Source: Castanea sativa
Lineage: Eukaryota; Streptophyta; Magnoliopsida; Fagales; Fagaceae
Length of the DNA stretch: 64,000 nucleotides
Assembly (NCBI RefSeq): GCF_040712315.1
Contig: NC_134017.1
Coordinates: 81,535,987-81,599,986, forward strand
Direction of reading: 5' to 3'
Positions 48,546 through 59,598 of this stretch are shown one piece after another. A model generated the notes under the pieces. The model had not been told where the DNA came from. It made no database searches and was given only the letters and a program-made list of their open reading frames with translations. Made by a program: the position numbers and the translations under genes. The first letter of the stretch is position 1; each line of letters opens with the position of its first letter.

Positions 48546-49685
48546 ATAATTATTAGGAAGGCAAGGCTCATAGCTATTAGCTTGGGTGATTTGTCCTCCC
48601 ACAAAAGTGATTATAACTATGGGCTCCACAGCCCTAAAATAAAATACAAATTCTCCAAGTATCCCAACTTATATTAGCATTTGAACTCTAATTATGAAAT
48701 TTAATGTTATGGACATGTCTTGTTCTTCTGGATGTTAGGTCTATTACTCAGATACACGAAAAAATACACCTTGTTTCGGGTGCATGTTTTCTCTCACTCA
48801 TAGTTAGTGGGACCCACCTAGTTATGAGTGGGAGGAAGTATACACCCGAAACAAAATATACTTTATCCTGATATACATCCCTTTCATTGGCTTGACAGAA
48901 CAAACAACTAACATGTCCACTGCCATGATTTAGGTCAAATCAATGCCAAAAATATCTCTCTATACTCTATAAATATTCCCCCACTATTGAAATAGGCCTA
49001 AAAAGCTCTATGAATCGGAACTCTCCCATTTTTCATCTTCTCTACTAGTTTTTTGACTTAATCATCATAGCCTTTTTGGCCACCTGCCTTTAGGTGACCC
49101 AGGTTGGTCTGAGACCATCTTCTTTAGCAAATGATTGGCTCTATTAGGAGTTCATCACAATTCAATTGTATTAGAAGTTCTTCCAGTTCCATTATGTCCC
49201 TCAAATTTCATTTACCCACAATAACAAACATTTAGTCCCAAAATTTGAAATCATCTATATGAATGATCCACAAACTTATCAAGGTTACTTTAATGTATTC
49301 TTTTATGCCATTATATCTTATCCAAAATTAGACATTTTGCTGTTTAATTAGTTATATTGTTCATTATTTTTATTGTACCAGTGTTATTTTAGGTATTCTT
49401 ATATCCCTTTCATCTTTGTGACTTGAATCAAATCACACTTCCTCACTAGTACATTGATTGCTTTTATTTGCACGTGACAAGTCAATTATGTGGGGGTCCC
49501 CCTATAAAAAAAAAATTATAATCACATATTCTCTATTCACCCACCATAGCATATTCCCTTGAGCTCCTACAACCACACATTCTCTATTCACCTACAACCA
49601 CGTATTCCTTTGGACTCTTATGGTCGCACATCTCTCTATAAGAAGGAAGACCCATTTTCCAAAGGGGGGGGGGTTCTCTCACTCT
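48546..49685. other. Intergenic, no gene seen
   Basis: No domain-bearing frame. GTGGGACCCAC with flanks (48790-48850) forms a small inverted repeat, with AAACATGCACCCGAAAC on one side and its counterpart GTATACACCCGAAAC on the other. A G-run lies at 49665-49673. Confidence 0.4.
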
Positions 49686-49689
49686 CTCT

Positions 49690-50300
49690 CTAATTCTACT
49701 TGGACTCTAACCCTCTTAGGAACTATCTTTAACTTGCCCAAGGTGATCTTCTGGAGTATTCTTTTTAACTCTTTTAGATATATACTCTCTAACTTGGCTG
49801 AGGAAACTATCCCGAGGATTCCATTTGGCCGAGGAGACCTTCAGGAGTACTCTCTCTAACCCTCTCAGACACACTCTCTAACTTGGCCAAAGAGACTAGC
49901 CTAAGGACTCCCTTTGGCCGATGAGACATTTCGGACTACTCTCTCTAATCCTCTTAAGTACACACTCTCTTTGACTTTGTTGTGGAGACTAACTCGATGA
50001 CTCCCTTTGGTTGAGGAGACCTTCTTAAGTACTCTCTCTGACTTTCTTAGATACACACTCCCTGACTTGGCCAAGGAGACTAGCCGAAGGACTTCATTTG
50101 ATCAAGGAGACCTTTTAGAGTACTCTCTCTAACCCTCTCAAACACACTCTCTGACTTGGCTGTGGAGATTTGCCTGAGGACTCCCTTTACTTGATGACAT
50201 TTTCCCAAGGACTATCTTTGATGCTCTTAAGCACACACTCTTTGATCCTCTTAGGTACACTATCTTTGACCCTTTCAAGCACCTACTCCCAAGGACACCC
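49690..50300. repeat. Minisatellite, ~95-bp units, about six copies
   Basis: Diverged units share AGTACTCTCTCTAACCCTCT, then CACACTCTCTGACTTGGCC, GAGACTAGCC and GGACTCCCTTTGG. Unit starts are near 49760, 49844, 49935, 50028 and 50119, and the end decays. Pyrimidine-rich on the plus strand. No coding function is inferred. Confidence 0.75.
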
Positions 50301-50394
50301 CCTAATGACTCATGATGTACTGAGCTTTAGTAGACACTCCTTCAATTAATAAATTTATTATAGGAAAGTCAACCGAATTAGATTTGAACCCACT

Positions 50395-50396
<2 letters not shown>

Positions 50397-50455
<59 letters not shown>
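50397..50455. repeat. (TA)n microsatellite
   Basis: About 29 TA units, one of the longest simple repeats in the window. Confidence 0.9.
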
Positions 50456-50458
<3 letters not shown>

Positions 50459-50552
50459 TACTTCCAATTATCAAATTTAATATTCTTATTTCAATTACAT
50501 TCATTTTATGGACACAACTACTTAATAGCTCATCTTCTTAAAAAAAAAAAAA

Positions 50553-50932
50553 ACTTAATAGCCCAACATTTAGTATCGTATAGCATAGCTAGTCTTATAG
50601 CAATCACATGAAAAAATTTCTCTAGCTGAATAAGTATTTTATGATCACATAATGCTCGTAATGCACTTTTTCGCTATATCAACCATGCTCTTTTTGTATG
50701 ATTCATACAATTTTTAATCCCTCCATCCTTACGGATTATTGATCCAAGATATCGAAAACATTAATTCGTTGAATTCTCCTAATCAAGCTTTACAACATTT
50801 CTATCTTTGTTTTTCCTTATACTAAACCTACATTAGGTTTTTTTCATGTACTCTGTTATAAATGTTCTTAACCTAAAAATTTTAGATTCTAAAACATTCA
50901 TCCAAGTTTTCATCTTAAAATCTCTCAACTTA
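50553..50932 (-). mobile_element. RTE-type LINE reverse-transcriptase fragment
   Basis: Minus-strand translation with stops resembles the RTE palm-to-thumb region: NVLESK, then CFRYLGSIIRKDGGI, SALRALCDHKI, RLAMLYDTKCWAIK. It is heavily mutated. Same superfamily as 18470-18785. Confidence 0.68.
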
Positions 50933-51348
50933 CCCGTATTGCCTAACCCTTAGGTGAAATTTCCCACAATCAATTTATAAAATTTGCTCCCATCCTACAC
51001 CCTACCTAATACTCATGCACATGCATACACATGTTCCACACTGCCTGACTTTGGATTGTAGTTCTTTATATCATCTGTGTCTCCAGAACCGGCTCCAAAT
51101 TTTAGCCAACTTAGACAACTACTTCAGACCCCAGGTGGAAGAAAATTCTAATGCCTGCCATATTTTTACCTTCATTTATTTTAGTAGAAACTTCGTCCAT
51201 AGAAAACTACCATGTGATAAATATCCTAATTGGAATCATACTAGCTTACTAACAACATATTATACCTGCTTTATTCATCCAAAAAGAGGAGGAAACAAGC
51301 GTTGTTATATATTGATCATCCCACAATTGTTGATAGTTGCTAAAAAGG

Positions 51349-51353
<5 letters not shown>

Positions 51354-51398
<45 letters not shown>

Positions 51399-51514
51399 GA
51401 TTGTTACAATGGAGATGAGAGATTTGAACCTGAACATCTCTATTAAGAACACTAGAAGGTGTTAGTTGAACTACAAGATTCTTGACAAAACACACACACA
51501 CACACACACACACA
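51354..51514. repeat. (TA)n and (CA)n microsatellites
   Basis: TA run at 51354-51393 and CA run at 51489-51514, separated by about 95 bp of ordinary sequence. Confidence 0.85.
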
Positions 51515-51560
51515 TATTCCAGTTGAAAGTAACCAAAAGATGGTTATAAGTTATAACTTT

Positions 51561-52476
51561 AGGGCATTCACAACAATGAAGCTAAAAATTTAGCTATTTG
51601 GCACCACAAAAAATTGCTTTATCTATTTTACCTATTCACTTTACAAAACATTACACAGCAGTGAATTTATTTTAGCTTTCAACCCAATAATATAATATAA
51701 ACATCACAATAAAATAATATATCCACTAAAATAAACAACAATCACAACCATCGCAACCGCTACCACTGCCGCCGCCAACTCTTCCGCTACTGCCATTACT
51801 ACAATGATATTTTTTTACCACTTCAATTTTTTTTGGAGAAAATTTACCACTTCAAAATTAAATATCCCTTCTTTACTATTTTTTATTATCTCTTTCTCTC
51901 TCTTCTTCTCTGTCTCTGTCTCTTTCTCTGAACCAAGATGAACAAAGTGATCAAACTTTCCAAATACCCACTACAAAGCGACCTCCAAATACCCACTACC
52001 TAGTGACCATGATCATTGCCAGATACCCACTGCTCAGCCACCATGACCACAACCCATCATCGCAAGATCGACTCACTGAGACTCACCAAACTCATAGCCT
52101 AACCACTGTGATCACAACCCAAACCCCCACCACTGTTACCAAACCCATCATGAAAAAACCCAACAACCCAAAATTGCAAACCAATCGGTAACCCCGAACC
52201 TAACCTCTCTTCGTTCTAACAAAGAGAGAATAGCCCAAAAAAGAACCAAAAAGAGAAAAAAAAAAATTATCAGATACCAGTGATATAGACCAACTAGTCC
52301 CAGAGAGAGAGAGTGTGTATAAAAGACCTATGGGTCAGCGGCGTGGGGAGATGGATTCAAGGGCGGTTGCAAGGGCGTGACCAGCGGCGACAAGGGCAGG
52401 GCCTGATATGTAAGATGAGAGAGAGGGATGAGAGAGAGGAGCTTAGGTCTGAGAGAGTAGAGAGGGAAGTAACGTG

Positions 52477-52520
<44 letters not shown>

Positions 52521-52678
52521 GCTGTGAAACGGGAAGAGAAAAGAAAAAAAGAAAAGAAATATTATTTTAATGAGTGTAATAATTTTTATTTTTAGCTATG
52601 CCTTCACTGCTACAGGACGCATTTTTATGTTTTGGTGGAGCTAAAATAGCTATATAGCTCCACTGCTGTGGATGCTCT
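51561..52678. mobile_element. Long relative of the AGAGCA/TGCTCT MITE
   Basis: The left end AGGGCATTCACAACAATGAA continues GCTAAAAATTTAGC; the right end GCTATATAGCTCCACTGCTG continues TGGATGCTCT. Ends are inverted and match 45478-45806. The interior (1.1 kb) is unrelated to the short form and contains CT-rich and (AG)n stretches (52481-52516) but no transposase frame. Probably non-autonomous with acquired filler. Confidence 0.5.
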
Positions 52679-52821
52679 TAGAGCTTTGAATATTCTCTAT
52701 ACATAAAACTTAACATGATTGATATCTATCTTAGGAAGACATTGAAGTAGTAACTACAACTGATGGCACCCCTTCTCTTTATCACAGAAGCCTATTGAGG
52801 AACTCGTCGAACAAGATTGTT

Positions 52822-52971
52822 GAACATGTGTTCTACAAAACTAACTAATGTGCAAATGCTTTAGCTAAAATAGGGGCTCAACAATCTTGTAATAATTTTG
52901 TTGTTTATGATAACCCACCACACTTGGAGAATTTAATATCCTTTGCACAGGCCAAACTTGTTTGTGTTTAA
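52822..52971 (+). pseudogene. LINE RNase H C-terminal fragment
   Basis: A 49-codon stretch reads EHVFYKTN, one stop, CANALAKIGAQQ, then FVVYDNPPHL and a terminal stop. This resembles the end of the RNase H-like domain of plant L1 elements (HVFREAN-x-CADALA type). It is isolated and broken. Confidence 0.6.
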
Positions 52972-53122
52972 TACATTTCGAATCTGTTAACCAAAAAAAG
53001 TAGCAACTGCAACCGATATACAATTTCTCTTTTCTCTATACATTCATTGTATAGGGATAAGCAAGAGTTATATTCATATGTACAAATATGTGCGTGATCC
53101 AGGAATATGCATTTGAAGTGGG

Positions 53123-56100
53123 CTAGTAACCTAACCAAGCAGATGGTATAGGCTGAAACTTATTCTTGGCACATGCCAATACATCATAGTAATCTACATG
53201 ACTAAAGCAGTCTCGGAAATCGGTGAAGAGCTTTTCAAACACCCTCCATTGGACTTTGGTTGATCTTGAGTACGGGTATGGGAGAAAAACCTGCAAAGTG
53301 ATAGAGGCAGGGTAATCAACATCTATGTGGATTTAGCAGTCACAGAAAGAAAATACGTGGGACACCTTAAATTATTGTGATTGTAGCAACTAGCAACAAC
53401 AATGTGCACATATTTATCTTTGCAGCACAATTTGTCCATCACCTTCTTAAGGGAGAACCTCTCTCTCTCTCCATACATACGTATGTGTGTGTGTATATAT
53501 ATATATATATGTACAGTGTTTCATTATTCTACTCACGAAATCTCTCAGTATCTCTAGAATGGTTTTGTAGCTACTAGTATGTCACAGAAAGACAAACAAA
53601 TTTCTGAATGGTATAGCTTACATCACCCTCTTGTGCAAAACTTTTAAGCAAGCAAAATGTGTTCTCGTTTTCTTCCAAACTGTCAAGAACAGCAAGCCAG
53701 ATTTGCGAAGCAAGCTCATGGGCCATGTCATTTGATTTCCCACAAGCAATAAATTGATCTGCCAAAACACAATGAGATCCAGTCAGTCAATATTGAGCAC
53801 TCAGGGTTCTGGGCACCCCACTGAGAAACCAATGACTGTTAAGTCATTGATGCAATGACTTGAGATGCAAGTTACATGAAGCCTAGTAAAGTCTTGTTGA
53901 TGAGTGATGACCAGATTTCACTTATTGATTTTGTCCAAGTTGTCTTTGTTAAAACAGACATTATCACTACATGGAACATACAAGGATGATGGGCTTGATA
54001 AGGGACGGAGATACAAAGCAATAAACTTCAGAAATTTGGACATTGACAATACAAGTACATCATGGCATATAAGTGGAAGGCAGAAGCAAGGACCTTCAAA
54101 ATCACATTAAACAAAAAATGTTGACATGCGACCATAAGGAACAAGCAAGTGCCAGCTTATAAGATGTTTATCTGACCTACAATGAATGAAATGCAAGAAT
54201 GGAATTGACACTTAGCTCAACTCATAAATAAAGATAGAAGACACACCAATTATGGTTCCATGAAGGATTGCCGACGGAGGTGTCATAGAGGAAAGTTCAA
54301 GTTGCTCTTTCAAAAACAAATAAGTGTGTCCAACAAGCTCGTCTATGTCACCATCAAGAGCAAAGATGTGTTTACTAATGTACAAAGCTGTGAATCTCCT
54401 GAAGAAATTTAGTGAGGCTGTTATAATGCTAGTAAAGCTTATAATAATAAATTTTAGTGCCTGAAAGCAACTATTTCCTGTTATTGAAACAAATATAAGA
54501 GAGAATGCAAATATTTTTCACTCTATGTTAGTCTATTTCTTTAGCATCTTTCCTTAGTTTTCTTTATGAGTGGTCCTTTGCTTCGGGGGTAACAGATAGT
54601 ACTTCTATTCAAAAAATTTCATAGAGTCTTCATATGTAGATATTTTTTTCCAATTGTAATTCTTTAAGCTACTTTGTGTCATTTTTCATGAAGTAATCTC
54701 TTTTAAATAAAATGATTCTTACCAATCAAAAAAAAAAAAAAAATTTATAATCTGCGACAAAGCCAGAATAATTCTCCAAAGAGAGGCCAAGGTTATACAT
54801 TGACATAACAAATGTTAGTTGACATTGATAATAATGTGACAAAGTGACAGGCGTTACAAGCTGAAATTGATGAACTCTACTTATGGAAAAGGGTAGCAAT
54901 TAACTATCGCTTCATTTAATGGAATGCATAAAAAATGACATTGATAGTTTGAGAAGAATATAATTATAAGAAATATATTTTATTTCAAATATAGGACTGT
55001 AATATGGAGAAAAGTTATCTTTGAATTGAAAAAAACTATTATGGTTAAAGGAGGTAATGTATCAGGGGAGAAAAAGAGGGCCATGTATTTATAGAAGTAA
55101 AATGGTCAAAATGATGACTAAGGGAGGGATTCAGAAAGCCAGGGGGGGCCATCCCTCCAATTCCCCCCTCCCACTTTCCTCTTTTTTTTTTCTCTCCCTG
55201 GCCACTGAAAACCGTTCCTAAGATAGCTCCATAGAGATAGAGTATATGTTACTGAAAAGAAAAGATGACTTGCAAGCAACATGCCACCGAGCGTTGTAAA
55301 AGCTATGAGAGAAAGGAAACTTCTATTAGAAGCTGACACAATTTTGGGAAAATTTCTAAGAGTATCTAGCTTAAGGAGCTGGAACCCATACTGTCAATTT
55401 CAGCTTTTGATTTTTTGGGTAAATTTCTGTTTTGGACTTGCAGTGTGTTTCTTGTGCTTGGGTCAGTTTGTTGGTATTCTAAATGTACTCTTAGGTCCAG
55501 GTAGAGTTGACTAGGAGAAACTTGGTCAGCAGGTTAGTTGACAGTAGCCTGTAAGTGATGTATATGGTTAATGAAGAAACATTGAAATCCCAGCTACTTC
55601 GCTTGATGTGCAATGCATCTTTCTTAATTTTAATTGCGATCAATAAGAACCCTCTGACTCTGATGCCTAGACCTTCGCTCTTCACTACCCACCATTTTCA
55701 TCATCTCCATTTCAAGTTTCCCACAGCTAATATTTAGTTTCCAGCTTGTTTTCAAGCAACTTGCACCCAAATCCCTGGCATTTGACCTTTATTCAACAAT
55801 TGACCTCAATTAGAAGACCAGTCTCAAGATCCAGACTTTGTTAATCTGTATGATGGAAAATTTCTCTAACTCACTACATAGAGATTCAAATGATCATCCA
55901 CACATACTTTGCTTTGTTTAAATGGTTCAATAGATCATGTGATTAAAAAACACTTGAGCGGTTGTTTAAATTGCCACGTAAGATACTGAGATTTCTACAA
56001 ACAGAAATGAAGAAAATTTTGTCCCTACAAGAATGCAATCTCATATATATTTTGTGCAATAGAGTGAATTTGCAAAACACGTCACAGATGTTTGTGTTTA

Positions 56101-56996
56101 TAAAAAATTGATTCCATTTAACAAGTAGTGGGTCAAGGTCAACTTATGAAATAAGAAAATTTATATTGTAGAGTGATGTACTAGGACAAGTAGACTTCAG
56201 TGATAAATGCCTAACAAGAAGTAGCCATTCTCACATGATCAAATATCACCAGATTTTTTCATCTTGAAGAGCAAGATGTCCATCAAACTCCATATCAACC
56301 AGGGGAAGCAATCTTTGCATACTTTTTTTAATACTATATTTCCTTAAATGACCATTCACAGAAACCAAAGGGGTCCAAGGAGAGACAGACAACTTTTAGT
56401 TTTGGAAGAAAAGGAAAATCCAAGATACACACAATATATCCATTACTGTTACGACACTGCATCTTTGTTTTTATCATCTACAGATAATCAAAATTTAACC
56501 AATCATGCTCTACCAAATACATTAAGATAATCAAGCTAAGCCTAAAGGCCCTAAACCATCACCCAAAATAATTCCTAGCTGCATGTTAGAATTTTGGAAG
56601 CTCATGTCCCGGAGAAGGCAATCCATTTTCTATCAATTTTAGTCTTTCACCAAGCCATTAAAATAAAAACTAAATATTGCAACAAGAATTTCTGAGTAAT
56701 GATTTGTCTTATGAAGAATACTAACAAGCGACTCAACTTTACCTTCTGCTCAAACCTTGAGGGATAGGTCCAGGCCACCTTTTAGCTCGGCCAGCCAATG
56801 GATAAGTGTTGATTAGAGCAGCTTGCCACAAGCATTCTCCACGAAACAGATTAGCCCATTGCTTTTTCACACAAGATATTTGCGCCCAATCTGAGATAGG
56901 AACTCGAATAAAAATTTCTATCAGGAGATGATCAGGAAGCTTTTTAACTGAATTATCAACTGATGTTATAGTGTCATCGTCTATGTTATCTGTCAT
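53123..56996 (-). CDS. F-box protein
   Basis: Predicted substrate adaptor of an SCF ubiquitin ligase: the F-box binds SKP1/ASK. Four coding exons (56996-56743, 54398-54247, 53758-53622, 53290-53123) give 236 aa with matching phases and GT-AG introns. The F-box lies at residues 18-60 (KKLPDHLLIEIFIRVPISDW ... CLWQ). After it come LAGRAKRWPGPIPQGLSRR, ISKHIFALDGDIDELVGHTY and a C-terminal domain with QEGDVFLPYPYSRSTKVQWR ending IPSAWLGY. No kelch, LRR or WD repeats are seen, so the substrate cannot be inferred. A 5' untranslated intron is likely (acceptor at 57004, donor at 58062, giving a noncoding exon above 58063). Intron 1 is 2.3 kb. Family member not named because I do not recognise the C-terminal domain with certainty. 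Confidence 0.83.
54399..56742. other. F-box gene intron 1, no separate gene seen
   Basis: AT-rich; an A-run at 54728-54741 preceded by AATAAAATGATTCTTACCAATC looks like a retroposon tail. Short frames have no domains. Confidence 0.45.
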
Positions 56997-57003
56997 TAGA
57001 ATT

Positions 57004-58062
57004 CTGCAAAACAAGAGCCAAAGTCAAAAGTATATACATACAAAAGAATTAATGTGCCACACAAAAAGTTTCTACTGCAAGTTCAGATTGAGAAAAAAAA
57101 GGGAAAAACATTGCTATCCAAATAGGATGTTATAAATGATGTGAAAGAAGGAGTTTAAGATAATTATTTTTCCTTTTTTTAAGTAAGAAAGCAGAGTTTC
57201 CATGTTTACCAAAATGGGGATAAAGTTTCCATGAAAATGACTAACAAGAAAAGGAAGAAAAAAAAAAAATCATGGATTTTTTTGAGTTCCACAAAAATGA
57301 CTATATATTTAAATTTCCTTTTGAAAGTCATAAGGCCCCAATTGTATCATGAAATGACATTTCAAGCAGCTGTCAGTACAAAGCCTTAATCTGAAATTCT
57401 GAATCTGAACTGATTGGGTAAAAGCACCCCAGAGATGGCTCCAATCCCCCACCCCCCAAAACAAAAGATTATGTTTCAAGTTTTCATTTGCAAAACATCA
57501 AATACTGCACTACCAAAATCTTTTTATTTAATCTCCAATTGTCAGTTTATTGGTTTCTTTTCATTTCAAGCAGAGGGGATTAACATATCAAATGAAGACT
57601 CATGAACTCATTTCTACAAAAGATCTCAAATTTAGCTCCTAGAAATAAGAATATGGAAAAATAAATCAACTGAAAGCTGTACACATAGCCTCCTGACATT
57701 GAAACTGAATTACAAAGAACCCATATTTTGTTTGATCAAATCAATCCAAATTTTGCTACATTTCCACAAAAAACACCAAATAGTTCACATAAAAAACGAA
57801 AGAAAGATAAACCCATTAAACAGAACAGAGATATAACTCTTGTAATCACATGGGAAAGTGGAAATATTCAAAAACTATATACAGGAAATGATCTTACGTA
57901 CCCACAAAAGAAAAGTTTACACCAACCAAATGAAAAAGAAGAAGAGATGAAATGGGCAAATTATGATGACTCAATGGCATAAGTTGAATAAAACAACTGG
58001 CAAAGAGAATTATTGAAAACAAAAACCAAATTGAAAATAAACATTAAAACTAAGTACATGAA
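57004..58062 (-). other. Probable 5' untranslated intron of the F-box gene
   Basis: The acceptor TTTTGCAG ends at 57004, seven bases before the ATG. A donor CTCAG|GTTCATG lies at 58063/58062. The purine-rich exon above it (to about 58160) would be the untranslated first exon. Inferred from splice signals only. Confidence 0.4.
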
Positions 58063-58199
58063 CCTGAGAGAAATAGGCAAAAAGCTTTTGAGTTTTCAGC
58101 TGAGAGTGTGCAAAGCGGAAGGCAAGAGACAAACAGTGGCAGCGAAGGTTATCTGGCGTGAGTTGTATTGGTGTGGCTTGTGTTTTTTTAAAAAAAAAA

Positions 58200-59598
58200 T
58201 TATATTTTCTCAATTTTAAATGGACTCCTATTTTTTTATTCATTTATTTTCTCTTTTTGTATTACTAGTCAAATGTCAATTTGGTCATCAGAAAGGTGAA
58301 AGGTGCTTATCAATTTTAATCGATAAATTAACCCAAATTTATTTTTAAAAAACCTTTTAATATAAACAATGACACGCAACTACCTAAAGAGAACTCCTTA
58401 TAATATACACGTAGTAGCCCACAGAATCTGTTGTGCCATCTCTAGACTCAACAAATACCTGTCAAAACCAATGAGCATATAGTTAAGGATTTCTATCAAA
58501 CACTTTGAGTAATCCACAGCCAATTCAAATGTAAGATTTTCAATTCTTCACTTACCTTTAACCAGATCCTAGATTGATTGTTCTTCCACGAAATTGACTC
58601 CAATTTCAGGAACAAATCGAAAACTGGCTTGATGAGCAAAATAAAAAATCAAGCAAACCCACAATTTCTTGAAGGCTCAGGTCCTTCCATCCAATTTTGG
58701 AGAATACGCATTAATTCAAAAATAAAACCACTTTCAAATTCCAATGATAAAGTCATGTCAAAAAAGTTCCAAAAATATATACATACATGTAAAAGTAATG
58801 TGAAAAGTGAATAATGTGTATAAATTGTGAAATCAAACTTCTATAAGTAATATTTTTTTGAAATGCAAATTAAGCTATTAGAAAATCCCCATTTATTAAC
58901 AAAAAAAAAAAAAAAAACTATTCGTGTGGGACCTTTTTTAACTAAAAGGTGACTTCTTAAGCTGAAAACTAAAGCAAATATCTGAGCCAAACACATTGTT
59001 AGGTAAGTCAAGAGAAAAATAGAAAATAAGAAATGAGAAATGGGTCAAAGTTTTGAGTGATAGGTATTGAATTTGAAAATTTGAGTTTTGAGCAATGCTC
59101 AAACCAAACACCCCTAACCATCTTCACACTCTTTTTATGTCATTAGTAGACAACTGTTTTTCAAACAAAACAGACAAATGAAAATGAACTCATCCAAATA
59201 CACTTGACAAACCATTTGATAAGTACTAAGTAATATTTGAACTTGAAATATTTAATTCATGCCAACTAAATTTAATTTTTATCATTCTGTTGCATATATA
59301 CATGTAGAAGTCCCAATGAATCTTAGTATATTTACATCATACTATACTTACCGGTTTGAGAATCACAGATGAATAGGATTAAGATAGAAACAATAGACTA
59401 AGTTGCCTATGGCATTAAGTATATCCCTTTATACAGATAGAAGATGAAACAATTCGAAATAACTTTTTTACAGTTATAAATCTAAGATGAGAAATCTGTA
59501 TCAGAATCCAGATATGTCTGACAAGTGATCTACACCAATGCTCATGGGGATGCTTCACATGCATCAGAAAGATGCCAAATTGCAGACAACTGGAATTA
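58200..59598. other. Intergenic, no gene seen
   Basis: Upstream region of the F-box gene and 3' untranslated region of CFS1. An A-run lies at 58900-58917. No domain-bearing frame or RNA gene was recognised. Confidence 0.5.

Noticed and set aside
55118..55339. Minus-strand 73-codon frame in the F-box intron
   Set aside because: Lysine/glycine-rich tail from homopurine tracts. It has no domain, and intron borders of the F-box gene explain the region.
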